A stretch of 64,000 nt of DNA from Coniella vitis (taxonomy: Eukaryota > Ascomycota > Sordariomycetes > Diaporthales > Schizoparmaceae): NCBI GenBank assembly GCA_011317545.1, contig WUJK01000006.1:620001-684000 (forward strand), in the 5' to 3' direction. Made by a program: the position numbers and the translations under genes. Shown piece by piece: positions 1 to 12,148 of the stretch. Within the stretch, counting starts at the first letter, position 1, and each line of letters begins with the position of its first letter. The notes under the pieces were generated by a model. It had not been told where the DNA came from, did not search any database, and saw only the letters and a list, made by a program, of their open reading frames with translations.

Positions 1-2
1 CC

Positions 3-197
3 AGACCCGGAGAGCACAAGGCCCAAGCTGGCGGAGCGGTGGTGCAGTACCATCATCAACAGCACTCAGAGGAAGAGAAGCAGGTCTATCATGGTGGCAG
101 CGGCTGCGTCGATCAAGAACAAGACAACAAAGAGGATACGGCAGCGCGGCGAGAAGAAGAGGAGGAGGTTCGGCGGGAGCGCATCGGGAAGAAGTGA
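3..197 (+). CDS. 3' end of an unidentified gene (partial)
   Basis: The window opens inside an open frame that runs from position 3 to a TGA at 195-197. It encodes about 64 residues, rich in Gln, Glu, His and Arg, ending in a charged segment (EEEEEVRRERIGKK). Codons in this frame favour GAG, AAG and CAG, as expected for fungal coding DNA. The other two plus frames are also open here: frame 1 stops about 12 bases later and frame 2 runs on to a TAG at 329-331. The choice of frame is therefore a judgement from codon use. No domain is recognisable. Confidence 0.35.
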   Translation, partial: RPGEHKAQAGGAVVQYHHQQHSEEEKQVYHGGSGCVDQEQDNKEDTAARREEEEEVRRERIGKK

Positions 198-857
198 GGA
201 ATAGCTCGTCGTCCACAGCGGCTTTTAACCAGGTCTCGAATTATGGGAATAGTAGATGCGGCGCACCACTGGATTATGGAGGAGCGTCAGAGGACATTCG
301 ATTGCAGGATGTGGGGGGTCTGATGCGATAGCCTCTCGCTCAGAAAAGGATGACTGAGATACAAATCAACTTCTCGGAAGTCACAGGTAGAGATGAACAG
401 CATTTCGAGGTGACTGGCCTGAAGTTGAGTTGTATTCCTGACATTGTGACCACACAACTTGAAACACGCAAGCGATTAGGCACCATCTAGAAAAGCTAAC
501 ATGTCACACACAAGCATAGTTATGGTCGAACTGTGTCTGAATACGACTTGTTGCAGTATGAAAAGTTTTCCTTCCACGCCTAGCCTGGCCCATGAATCAA
601 TGTTTCCTCTGGCCTGCCCCCCCCCCCGGTATCTAATGCTCGCTCAAAGATTAATGCTTAAAATAATGTTGAAAGAGATGAAAAGATAAAAAAAAAAATC
701 GACCTAACAAAAGGAATGTGGTGATACCATAGGTGTATGCTGTGATGATGCGTAGAGGTATCCCGTACTGTTGTTCCAAAAGTGCAAATGAAAGAACAAA
801 TAGAATCAAGCCGCCTCTTCCTTCTCCCGGTTCCCCTTTCTTTATTTGTTTCCCCTT
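198..857. other. intergenic, 3' flanks of two genes
   Basis: This is the shared downstream region of the partial gene on the left and the GRAM-VASt gene on the right. It holds a run of C at about 617-628 and an A-rich stretch at about 685-700. I see no gene, RNA or repeat beyond these homopolymers. Confidence 0.5.
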
Positions 858-3800
858 CTACCTGGCCGATGCAGTAGTCGTTTGTCCGTCTTTTTCGACA
901 ACCGATTTGAGGACTCTTAGCTTCTCCTCTGTGATTCTAATCGCTTCTTTGATTTCTCGTTCGTCCATGCGATCCTCCTGCAGCCTCTCTTCCACGGTAC
1001 GCGCCTCGATGACTCTTTTACGAGGCTGCGGCTCACCACTTTGCAAGCGGTCCATGCCAACGCGCTCCTCGAGCCATTCCCACAACTCGCTCTCCTCGCG
1101 CCGCCACATTGCTTCGTATGCAGCGAGTCGGTCGGGATAGCCGTACATGCCCACTCCGACGCCATAAGGCCCTCCAGCCACAGGCTTGTTGGTAAATCCG
1201 AAGCCGAACCACGCCGCCACCAGAAGACCAACAAGCAATCCGTACACGACATTGCCAGTCATGAGAGGCTTGCCGATGTCAATCACCGGACCAAGGACGC
1301 CGTGCAGTGGCTCGAGCATGCCCCAGTCCTGCTTGACAGCATTCTTAGCAGAGTCCTCGGCGTCGCTGTTGACATTTGCGGCTGCAGCGGCCTTGCCCTT
1401 CTTGCCTCTCTTCCGAGTCTTGCCTCCAGTCCCATTCGCAGCAGCTGGGGAGCGTTTGGCAACAGAAGCCTTGAGAGCCACAAAGAGATCCTTGCAATAT
1501 TGGCCTTGGCCATCGTATGCTCCGTTCTCAATGGGTCCTATGCTTGCTGTTAGTTCATCATAGTTTGGAAGGGCCAAGGTAATAGTGAATAAGTAGGAAA
1601 ACAATGCGAGAACGTACCCTTCAGCCAACTCTTGCCTGTCCACTCCACCACGCAGCTGATCTGGACTCGTGTTGCATTGTTCTCGGCCCAAGAGAGACAG
1701 TATTTGGTCTTGACGCTGAACAGGTTGCCATTTGGCACGTCTGGGTTCTGTGTGGTTATCAGAACGTTGACAGCCTTCTCCAGGTCCAAGGTCTCCAGGT
1801 TCTCCGTTATTATGCACTTGGTCTGCTTCGGACCTATCGATGCATTCAAAGGCTTGATATAAGTGTACGAGCGCGTCTTGTTGTCCAGGGACAGTGCCCG
1901 CTTGTCTTCCATTTGCAATTCCCTGCATTTCTGATCAACCGTGAGGAACTTTGCCATCCAGACAGCGGATCCATTTCCAAACAAGGTGTCGTAGACTTTT
2001 CCGAGTGGCAATGGTACGACATCGTCGCCAGTCACTCTCTGATAGTGCGTATCCGCATCACCACAATCCGTTGGCGCATGTGTTGCTGGGCCGGGGAAAT
2101 CAGCAACCGCCGTGGTTGCTGGTGCATCCTTGGGTTTCTCCGCAGAGACATTGTTGTTTCCAATGCCTGCGGACGGCTTGCGCGAGAGCGGCTTCTCGAG
2201 GGCTGATTCTGCTAATGGCGCTTCTGAGGCTTGTGCCATCTCATGGCTCTCATCCTCGTCCTCCTCATCCTCGTCGTATACATCCTCACCATCGTCGCTC
2301 TCCTCCTCTGCCTCTGAAGGCGAAGCACTGCGGCTGTCCCCAATCACGGATCCAGCATCAATCTTTTCCGTCTTGTCGCCGCCTGTATCGTCCAGTCGCA
2401 CGCCGTTGAGGGAACTCTGCAGTCCAGGGTGACCTAATTTCCAAATCTTGACAATCAGATCATATGTAGAGTCCCGGCTGGCAAAACTGGCAAAAATGTG
2501 TTTCGCATGTAGGGTCGAGATCATGAGACCGTTCTTGAAAAGCAAGGCTGTGCTCCGCTTTTCCACCGATACGATTTCGTCAAAACTCATGACCAATGTG
2601 GTCACCCAGCCGAGAATATTGCTGCTGAAGCATAAATGTCCCTCAGAAACATACAACCGGCCATGCGCCAAAATCTCGCGTTGCAAGGCACAACTGTAGT
2701 CTTCAATCAGATAGTCGTCATCAGGCACACTCTTGAAGAGCGTATGGAAATCCCGATTACGCTTTTTGCTGGCCACTGCAAACCCCGTAAGTTTCGGCGC
2801 AACCGACGCACCGGGCTGGCCCAATGACGAGTTTACAGCAGACAGGGCCGCGCCAATTGTTGTACCAGTGCCACCAGTGCCACCTGTCCCGCTCGTGCTA
2901 CCGCGCTTCCTGTTGTGACGACGGCCAAGCGCGCTTCTGACACTGCCACTCCTGTGGACACCTGCAGGTTCTTCATAGACACTTCCTGTGGGCGGCGTCC
3001 TGTCTCCATAGTATGGTGGCGGCTCGTATGAGGTGATGGGTCGTTGTGCCTCGTCCCAGGGCGCGTCCATGTGTGCCTTTATGGGGCTGACTTCTACCGG
3101 CGCAGACTCGGACCTTGATCTGCGGTGCTCTGGAAACTTGGCAGTTGTAGGCGTGGGTGACCGGCTCACCACCGGCTCGCTGATGCCCAGCTGGCTGAAA
3201 CTGAGGTCACCCATTCCTATCGTTTTGGATGCGGGTTCTTGGGACTTCATCAGTGTGTTTGATGCCGCGGCAGCAGCCGATGGCTCGACCTCAACCTTAT
3301 CCGCCTCAGCGGTATTCTCCTGCTGCGTCTGCGTAGCAACAGCAGCTGGACTTTTGATCTTGGAATGGCCGGTGCCGGTGATGGTGATTGTATTGCTTAG
3401 ATTCTGCGCTGCACTTTGCGCTGCGGAAATTACCGAGTTGAAGAAGCCGCCTGTGGGCTGGTTGGTAGGCGTCGCAGCGACACTTTCGATGGGCGTGAGC
3501 GGTATCGACGAAATAGTAGAGAGCTTGCTAGGAACAATACTCGCCGAGCCAGCTCTAGCACGCCTTTCCGAGATGGAGCCGCCCGAGACTTTATCAGAGC
3601 CCCGCCGTGTCGGAGAATCGAATCTCGGCGAGGAAGAATTCACTGGTGTGGGAGGAGTGTTGACAATGGTGGGCGTGCCCTTGTCGGACGAAGGTGGAGA
3701 GCCAGGCGGCGTGGCTGCTTCGACCGTCTGTGTCAAGGATAGACGAGCAAGCCGCTCACCAAGCCCTTGTGGCTGTTGTTGTAGTTGTTGTTGTGCTGGT

Positions 3801-5311
3801 TTCTCGCCAGTGTGCTTTGCGGTTACCGCAGCAGGATCAGCTGCTATTGTTGTTGCTGCTTGATCGTCTGTAGAAGATTGAGGCTCGGTTCCAGGAACCG
3901 TGATCTTGAGGCCGTCGAATGACGTCGTGGACCGCTCCGAATCGGGTGCTGCAGGCTGTCTTTCGGGACTTGAGGTGGCGCTGCTCGCTGAAAGCTTCGA
4001 AGAGCTCTTTTTGGAACGGAAGACACCTTTGATGCGTCCTACAGGCGAGGCAGACCGTGCGGTGGCGCGAGAGGTGGGCGGCGCAAGACCGGCCGCGTCG
4101 TGGGACCCTGAGGGGCCGGCGTCTCGTGGATTGTCCGTCGCGGAGATGTCTTGGGACGGGCGGGTGCCCTGGTAGTAGTCGGCTTGGATCAGAGGCGAGT
4201 TTGTGGTGAGATAGCCGATCTGGGAGGGGTGAAGAGACACGGGGGGTCGCTCGAGATGACTGCAATCGTAGTGTGAGAAAACGAATCAGTCAATGAGAGG
4301 GTATAGAGTACAGAAAGTGAAGAGAAGCAAGCACAGTAAATGACAATGAGGGTCCCCCAAGCAGGGCTCAGCAGCTGCGTAAGTGCCAACTCCAACAGGG
4401 CAAGGTAGCTTCTGACCCGCAGCGGCTGCGACTGGACCAACACGCAAGTAAGCACCAAAGGAGACGCATTAAGCAACAGAATCCCCAGGGCTCACGGCTT
4501 GGCAAGGGAATGGGGATTGCTGAGAATGGTCCAGGAACAAGCAGTCAGGGAGCCAAGGAGGAGGGGGAGGGGAGGGGGGATATCGAGAGAAGGGGATCAA
4601 TCTTAGCAATCTGGAGCCTGGCTGACGAAGTGAGACGCCAGGTATTGCGCTGTAAATGACCCAGACGAGCGCTAAGAGCACGTTGCAGACCCGTGCTGGC
4701 GGCGCCGTAGTGTGCGGGGTGGGGGCGTGGAATTGGGGGAGATTGGGGCTGGAGCTGCTAGGGTCGGCCTCACTAGAGCGAGGCACCAACCGAAATGGCA
4801 GCGAGGGGAAAGAGCTCGTAACAGCCCGTATCAGCCCTGCCGGCTCAGTGGTAAAGTTGCGATGGGCAGAGGGAAAGCCACGCGACCAGGTAGGCAGTGA
4901 ATGACTCGACGCGATACAAGTAGCATGTGCAGGAGAATGACAAAGCGTTGGATGGAGAAAAGCAAGCCAGTTACCAAGTGAGGAATCGGGGGTGACTTAC
5001 GACGACGACAACTCAAGATCCTCCGAGTCGTACGAAACCTGACTTGTCGCCTCGTCTCCGTGGCTGCGCGCTTCTTCGTCTTCTTCCCCAGGCGGGTGGA
5101 TGACGATGGACGTGTCCTTGTACTCGCCGTGAGCGTCCAAGGGCGCCGTGTGGTGCAACGAGGGCTGGGTGGAGCGACCGAGGCTCGACGTGTCTCTGCT
5201 CGACAGGTGGGCAATGTCGTCGCTGCCAGTGCTGCTGTTGCCGTCGATGGAGCCCTTTCGCGAGCGGCGGATGGACTTGGCCAGCAGCTTGCCCAGGCCC
5301 TTGTCCGCCAT
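858..5311 (-). CDS. GRAM-VASt domain protein, Lam/Ysp2 sterol-transfer family
   Basis: Three exons: 5311-5001, 4259-1618 and 1537-858, giving about 1210 residues. Donors are GTAAGT and GTACGT; acceptors keep the frame, and the second intron (80 nt) has a CTAAC branch site. The ATG at 5311 opens a short basic and acidic N-terminal exon beginning MADKGLGKLL. A long Ser/Pro-rich disordered region follows, then a GRAM (PH-like) domain at about residues 605-715, an acidic tract near 750-775, a VASt (StART-like) domain at about 840-985 containing WTGKSWLKG, and one membrane segment near 1080-1100 before a charged coiled-coil tail. In this family the VASt domain moves sterol at contacts between the ER and the plasma membrane, and the C-terminal helix anchors the protein in the ER. 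Function here is inferred from that architecture. The first intron (5000-4260, 741 nt) is unusually long for a fungus. Confidence 0.88.
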
Positions 5312-6635
5312 GATGGAAGCTGGAACAGCTGTGTGTTGTCTGGTGCTGCGAGCTCTGTGCTCTGAACTCTCAGTAAGACGAGATGGGGTGAAGCAAGTTG
5401 GGTCTCGGGTGCTTCAGTCTGCTGCTGGGTTGCTGGCCGCAGGCTGGGCCATCAACAAACGGTGCACATGCGTCCCACGTCAGGGGTATGTGGTTGCGGT
5501 GTGTGTACTATGTAAACGGATGGAAGATCAGGATGATATGCCGATCCTGTCGCTTTTGTTGCTCGCTGCTGACCGTCTGACCGCCAAGCAAACAGTCTTG
5601 CGCGAGGCCGAGGAGAGAGGCTGGGACAGTGGAGTTCGCATCCAGAGTCGGCTTGTGGGTGAGCAAGTGGGCAAGCTGTCTGCTGGGCCCTGGTGCAGCA
5701 GCTGGGCAGTGCTGGAAAGGCGTGCAGGTGACGTGCAAAAACACAGCGCAGCCCGCCGTGAGGTTATTCTGTACGGCCCGGTTTTTTGGATGCAGTGATT
5801 GCTGTGGTTGCAGTAGTGCAGTACTTATACTATGTAGCTTGCAGCTTCTGCATACAGTAGTAAGTACTATGTAGTGCCCCTTTGCCAACGCGAACTTGTG
5901 CCTGAGTCTTGTTTGAAGTTGCCAGATTGGTTACCGTCGTGCCCCCCTAATGAATCAATCATGCCTGGCCCCATGTGCGACCAGTGTCATCATCCTCAAA
6001 TTACAGGCCGTATACTACCTGGTATTGCGTATGATTGCGGGTGCCAGGGTGCATGCCAGCACTACGATGTATGTACCGTGCTGGCCTTGACAAGCCATGA
6101 CGCTGTGCTGCGTCATCTCCGTCCTTTGACAGCAGCCCTGTGACCGCTACCTAAGCTTTGCTAGGCTGGATGCGCTGTACTGCGTAGCCTGGCGGCTGCT
6201 TGGCAGGCCGCATATGCGCTGGGCGAGTTGTCGGTTATGTGGTTAGTGCTTGACTTGGCGGAACCAGTGCTCCTGTACTATGTAGAGCCTCAAAACCTAC
6301 CTACTAGTAGTCAGCCAGTAGTCCAACTTCCAAACTCCTCGGCCCAACGGTCGCCGCCGAGGCAGCAAACGACATTTCGGCACCGAGATATGCGTACCAG
6401 CACATCACACGGTCGCGTTTGACTCGCCGACCTTAGTCACGATCAGTCACCAAACGAAGACTCCTGTGTGCGCGTACACAGAGATCCCATGCACATACAA
6501 GGTGTAACCCCCCGGTAAGATCACGCGACTACACCGGCCGGAGCACATAACACGGGCACGTTCGGCGATGCGCAGCCACCTGCATCGACCGCTCCCCTCT
6601 CCGCTCCACGACATCGCCCACCGTCCACACCCATC
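5312..6635. other. divergent intergenic region between the GRAM-VASt and Atg38-like genes
   Basis: This is a shared promoter region for two divergently transcribed genes. Four exact copies of TACTATGTA lie at 5506-5514, 5828-5836, 5865-5873 and 6276-6284. Reading frames here are short and show no domain. CT-rich leader sequence precedes the ATG at 6636. Confidence 0.5.
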
Positions 6636-8484
6636 ATGGATGCGTCCCCTCTGATCAAGGTACGCTGCAGCTGCGCAGAATCCCCAGCCTGCTCCATTCC
6701 ACGTCATCAAGAGGCAGTTGCTAACAGACAGGCCTCATAACTAGGCGCATGACCACGCCAAAGCAGCCTCGGACGCTACCCAGACAGCAAACTCGACCGT
6801 AGCCATCAACGAGCACACCCTTGCCGCAGGCGAGTTCTCCAATGCCGCCAAGGCCACCTCCAGCATCGAGGCGCTGCGAACGCTCCGCCTCCTCGAAGAG
6901 CACCATCAAAAGCTCTCCCAGCTCATCAAGTTCTCCGTTGACCACCCCGCCAAGCAGACCGTCTCGGAGAAGGATGCCGCCGCCGCCGCCGCCGCCGCCG
7001 AAGCGGGCGCGGACAAGACCGTTGCGCAAATCGATTTTGCCGATGGCAACACAGAATTAGCTTCAGAGAACTCTGCCAAGCCCGCGGCTGCTGCTATACC
7101 GAGCCTGACACCCCAACGCCGCTATCCTCCCTCTCGTGAACTCTCTTCGTCCATCGCAAGCAATCTCGCATCGGCCAGGGGCATCCGCAGCTCGCGGCAC
7201 CGCGGCCAGCCAGCCGCGCCCAGCATTTCCAACGACCAAGCACCCGGCAACGTGGATGTAGCGGCCAGGAAGGACGGCTCCAGGACGAGGATGCAGCACA
7301 TGCTCGATGCCAAGAGTGCAAAGCAAAGGCCTAGTTGGGTTCCACCTGCGCAATCACCACCACCACCACCACCGACGACGGCGACGACGACGACGAGAGG
7401 AGGCGAACGCCAACCAATCTCCGCGTCCTCGTCCATCCTGGAAGAACGCACGGACGACGAACCCATGACTACATCCACTGTCACCGAGGAGGGCTTTTCC
7501 CGGTTCTACAGCACGTTTGGGAGCATCATTAACAGGCTCTCTGCACCCCTGGCATTCGCTGGCCTGCCGCTCATCAACGAGGAGTCCTCATCAACAACTT
7601 CCTCAAGCAACCTTCCCACGACCGCTGCTCCAAGTAGTCCTCCACATGCAAGAGGAGGCAAGAAAGCCCAGCATGTCTCCAACCAACACAGAGATGTTGC
7701 CACTTCCGACGAGCCCGATCTCTCCAAAATCTTCTCCAAAGCTGCTCTACAAGCCGTCTACCGTGATGGTCACTCGGGTAACGACTCCTTCTTCGTCGTC
7801 CCCACGAGCGGCCACACCGTCTCGTACGCCAACATCCTCAATTTTGACCAAAAGGAGAAGCGACGTGCCATGGCTGCCTCGGTGCACAGCGAGCAGGATA
7901 ACAATCACCACCATGCCCCCGCGCTCGAAGACGAGGAAGACGAGGAGTTTATCGATGCTAGAGCATCAAACTACCACCAGCCCCAGCACCAGCAGCAACA
8001 ACAACAACAACACACGGTCTTATCACCAAGCACCAAACGGCGCATAGGCAAATCGCAAACCGACAAGGACCTCTACAACGTCATTGAGGAGCTCAACATG
8101 GAAAACCAAAGTCTAAAGGTCACTCTCGACAAAGTGACCAAGCGTTTGCACGCGTTTGAGGCAAGCGCGCAGCACTCGCGGCTTGCCATGGTAGATAGTA
8201 TGCGTCTTGTTGCCCCGCAGGCTCCCGTTTCGCCTTCCTCGTTGTTGTCGCAGAGTGGTGGTGGTGGATCTGGGTCTGGGTCTGGATCTGGCCCTGATGA
8301 GGCACTCAAAAAGCGAAATCGCGAGCTGGAAGAGGAACTGGCGCTGGCAAGCAAGCAGTTTGAAGTATTGGAGCGGGATAATAAACATCTCAAGCGGACG
8401 ATTGAAAAGTATAGGGAAAAGTGGGAGGCGCTCAAGGCCGGGGCAAAGGCGAGGAGGGAGGCTTCACAGTCGGCGGAAACTTGA
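6636..8484 (+). CDS. Atg38/NRBF2-like protein with MIT domain and coiled coil
   Basis: Two exons. The first is only 24 nt (6636-6659, MDASPLIK). After an 85-nt intron with donor GTACGC, a CTAAC branch near 6721 and acceptor ACTAG, exon 2 runs 6745-8484, for about 587 residues. Residues 9-70 form an all-helical MIT-type repeat (AHDHAKAASDA ... SIEALRTLRLLEEHHQKLSQ) similar in pattern to NRBF2/Atg38, the accessory subunit of the autophagy PI3-kinase complex I. A long disordered middle contains proline, Gln and His runs. Two helical coiled-coil segments close the protein, at about 452-482 and 526-580, which would fit dimerisation. The autophagy role is inferred from architecture; an unrelated MIT/coiled-coil protein is possible. 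Translation from the in-frame ATG at 7252 would lose the MIT domain, so I prefer the spliced start. Confidence 0.7.
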
Positions 8485-9258
8485 TGGAGGAAAACTGCAA
8501 AAGCAAAGCAAAGAAAAGAGAGGCGTGAAAAGAGAAAGGACTTGAATGATGAATGCTCACTGAGCGGGTGACTGTGTGACTGAGTGACTTTTGGAAGATG
8601 AATTTTGAGAATAGGCTTTCAAGTAAGGACCCAGGTGTATCATCAAGTACTATATGATCGGTACCGGGAATGGAATGTTCGCTTTCCTTGGAACGATTCG
8701 CCTTGTGTCGTTGTTTGATATGCTTTGAATTACTTGTTTGGTTACGCATCCTTTCCAGTGATCATGCGTGATATACTTGCGCAGTGCCTGCAGCCGCCAA
8801 TACGGATTATGTATAGTATAAGGCGTTTGGCAGACTTTGTCAAGATCTGCCACATCTAATTATTAACACACTAAGTTAATCCCTAGAAACAGATTTCCTC
8901 AAAGCCTCCGAATTCATCACCAAGCCAAATTGCCAGGATGAGAAGAAAATATTGCATATTGACGCCGCGCCCGTCTATGCTTATGATACGGTGTGCCCAA
9001 ATAGAAATAAAAAGAAAGAAAAGAAAGATAGAAAGAAAGAAAACAAAACATGCATTTTCCGTCTTGAACTTGCTCCCTTATTTACGCAGATACTCCAAAC
9101 ATGACCAACCATTTCCGTTTCAATGGGGTGAAAAAGTGCCAGTATGTCGCATATAATGTCATGATATAGTTTTCCAGATTTTTATTTCTCAGTTTCTTGC
9201 GATGTAATGGCACTTTCGTCTGTGCTGAAACGCCCGCAGCTGCATACCGTATAGCAAG
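8485..9258. other. convergent intergenic region
   Basis: Downstream region of the Atg38-like gene (plus) and the glycoprotein gene (minus). It is AT-rich with a purine-rich GAAA repeat stretch at about 9006-9045. No gene is supported. Confidence 0.5.
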
Positions 9259-10262
9259 TTAACCGCTCACCAGGATCCCGGCATGGCATTCAGTCCCGAT
9301 ATCAGGCGTATTGGGCGATGCAGTCTGTGTGGGCTTGAGGTAGCAGTTACCTGGAGCGCCGCCAGTCAGAGCAGCCGTCTTGTTAGTCCAGAGAGGGACA
9401 AAACTAACGCCGCCGCAGGTCGTGTTGGCGTTGGTGCCAAAGGTGGCGGGCAGCTCCTGCGTGTACGCCGCGCAGGCGTCCATACACGTCTCAATATCCG
9501 CCGTGAAAAGTTTCAGGAACGGTGTACCAACAGCGTCCTTATTGCACTGGATGGTGAAGGAGTAGTCGCCAATCACTACCAGTACGCACAATGTGTCAGT
9601 TGAGCTTGCCACACAGATATCTATTGAGAAAGGCAAGCATAGCACTTACATGAGAATGCGTTATAGGTTGTCCCAGAAACACCACCAGGGTCTGTGGAGC
9701 AGTTGCCGTCGATCGACGCAAAAGATGTGCTTGTGGAGGTGGAGGAAGCAGACGTGGAAGTCACCGTCGCACTGCTCGAGGTGGGTGTTGCTGTGCCCGT
9801 CAGAGCATCGAGCGAGGCGTACAGCTGGTTCACTTGGTTCTCGGCCGAGTTGGCCCTGGATGCCTCGACACCTGTGCCAGCAGCGAGCGCAATGACAGCC
9901 ATGGCGAGGAAGGCGATGATGGCGGAGAGGATAAAGACAGTCAAGGTGCACCCCAGGACTTTACCCGGTTGCTGCCGTCTCTTTTGGCCATCGTAGTCTT
10001 CGCTAGTACCTGGGACGGCGGGCTGAGTATAGTGCGCAGACGGCGAGGTCTGGCTCGTGGGATAGGCGGAGCTGGGCGCTGTCAGCGATCCATATGAGTT
10101 GATTGTGCCTTCTGCCTTTGGCGGGGGCACAGGCGGGTGCTGCGGGTAGTTGTTGTACTGGTACTGTTGTTGCTGGACCTGTTCGTAGCTGAGTGGCTCT
10201 GGGTAGCTGGCGTGCATCACCTCGGGCGCCTGCTGCGCATTGCGGTCTGCCTTTGCGTCCAT
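9259..10262 (-). CDS. single-pass membrane glycoprotein with Cys-rich (PAN/apple-like) ectodomain
   Basis: Two exons, 10262-9650 and 9575-9259, joined across a 74-nt intron (GTAAGT...TAG), for about 309 residues. The N-terminal 100 residues are Gln/Pro/Tyr-rich and probably cytoplasmic. One membrane helix spans about 103-128 (VLGCTLTVFILSAIIAFLAM...). A Ser/Thr-rich stalk suited to O-glycosylation follows, then a C-terminal domain with spaced cysteines (IQCNKD, ETCMDAC, TTCGG, NCYLK, ECHAG), like fungal PAN/apple-type lectin-like domains. The ligand is unknown. An alternative N-terminus exists: a 12-nt exon at 10434-10423 (ATG then three codons) with a perfect GTGAGT donor could splice to an acceptor inside the present start, replacing MDAK with MASQ. 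Confidence 0.75.
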
Positions 10263-10434
10263 GGTTAGTCAGTTATGGGAAGAGACCCGAACATGCTTCT
10301 TTGGTCGTCCAGATAGATGTACGGGTATGGGTCAGGGAAGAAAGACGAGACGAGCAGCAACCCCAGAGCGGGTGCTCCACCCAAGAAGATCAATACATAG
10401 TAAACCAGACTCTTTCACTCACCTGGCTTGCCAT

Positions 10435-12148
10435 GCTGGGCTGGACTGGACGATTTACGGCAGTTGCTTGCCGATGAAAGGCCGGAGGAAAAGGGAAAAT
10501 TAGGGAGGATCTCAGGGAAACACGAATGATCCTTCCGCTAGACAGCGAGGCCGAAAGCAGAGATGCGCCATCCTGGATGCCTGGCCTGGGTGGAACATTT
10601 TTATTATTATAAGAAGGCCAAGCGCGCCCTTCTCTTCTGGGCTGGGGCTGGGCTGGCTCCCCTGGAGGCTCCGGGTTCTCCTCGCTGACAGATCTGGTTA
10701 CTGGAGGTACTCATTCGGGTCCACGGACTATGGAGGCAGTCGAATCGCAAGGCCTGCCATGTCTATTTCCCGATCAGCTGGGTGGACACCATGCAGCAGG
10801 CGGTGATCCAGTCAGCTCACGGCGTTGCTGGTGGCCGCCCAAGTCTCCACGGTGAGCGAGGCTTGGCCTAGGCCTCCTGGGCCTCTATTGCTAACCATGC
10901 TGGGGGCTTGAGCTAGGAAGACCCGGCCATGCAAGGTGACGGGGTTGTCATCGCTCCATTGATGAATATCGGGTGGACGGACAATCCCCTTCAGAGGGGC
11001 GCAGAAGGATTGCTGGAAGGGTGGCATGAGAACCAGAGTGGGACAGCGGGTGTGAAACACAGCTGTGAAGGAGTTACTAAGGCAGTTACTCTACCTAGTA
11101 AACGGTATCCGCTAAACCTTGTTGCTATGCCTAAACACTGTACCTGTGCACCTAATCTCGACGTCCACTGATACTCCGCCCTTGGCACACGCTAAAAACG
11201 AGGGGCCTCTGTATCCGCCCGCAAGGAAGCGACGAGCCGGCGCATGCTCCTTACATAAGTGTAGCATTGGGATGTTTCATGCTCTGATACTACTCCAAGG
11301 CATGTATTGTTGCTTCAAATTTTGAGATGCAGTGTATGTTATTCGACGTTCCTGTATACTGCTCCGGAATAAATGCAAGTTGCAACGCCCGTTATCACTT
11401 TACCTCAGCCTCGTCCCTTACTTTCGAAGTCAGGAACAATACTTGGTAGTATGTATCTAAGCGCACTTGGCATCCACTTACGAGACCCTGTCACCAAGCT
11501 TGTTAGACTACTTAACTAAGTAGTCGAAAACTGTAAACATCCTTACGTCCCAGTAACGCCACAACGATGCCTCTCTGTCAGCTGCGAATGTCTCCTTGAG
11601 CTCGCATTGGCAGTCAATCTTTTCCACTCTTCAAAAAAGGAAAAGAAAGATACACAGAGCTTGACTGTGGAGGATTCCTCTGTCCCGCCAATAATTCAAC
11701 TGCAGTCCTACCATAATCACACGCTTGCACTAGAGAGTCAGGTGCCCAGTTACAAAGTGCAGATCTAAGCACCGAGCAGAAAGCAATGGACAGGTTCGCA
11801 TAAGCGCCAGTCATACGGCGTCTAAACACCCCCCCCCCCCCCGATTCCTTCCCAGAAATGATACTCAGCCAGCAAATTCCCCTGCAGCCCTTCTCAATTA
11901 GGTGGAGCCCACACCACTGGGCCCGCCCTGCCTGCTGGCTAGAGCAAAGCCGGGAGCTACTACTATGTCTTACTTCAACGCGCTGGGATGAACCTTTTAG
12001 CGTGGCCCAGAGTACCGTAACGGGTTCTAGTGGATCTTTTTTGAACAGCTTCCAGCTTCTGATCCCCAAAACAATACAGCCCCGTACTTCTTTCTAACCG
12101 CAAATTCACCCCACGAATACTGGAACCCAAGAGTCGAAGTCATACAAA
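10435..12148. other. divergent intergenic region upstream of DcpS
   Basis: About 1.7 kb upstream of the glycoprotein gene and of DcpS. It contains a C run at about 11828-11842 and only short frames without domains. A copy of TACATAGTA lies just below it at 10394-10402, in the 5' region of the glycoprotein gene. No RNA gene is seen. Confidence 0.45.

Noticed and set aside
733..1553. Several plus-strand open frames opposite the GRAM-VASt gene
   Set aside because: Antisense shadows of the GC-rich minus-strand exon; no domains and unusual codon use.
3033..3863. 276-codon plus-strand frame opposite GRAM-VASt exon 2
   Set aside because: Antisense of the Ser/Thr/Pro-rich disordered region, which yields a Gly/Ala/Val/Cys-rich shadow without homology.
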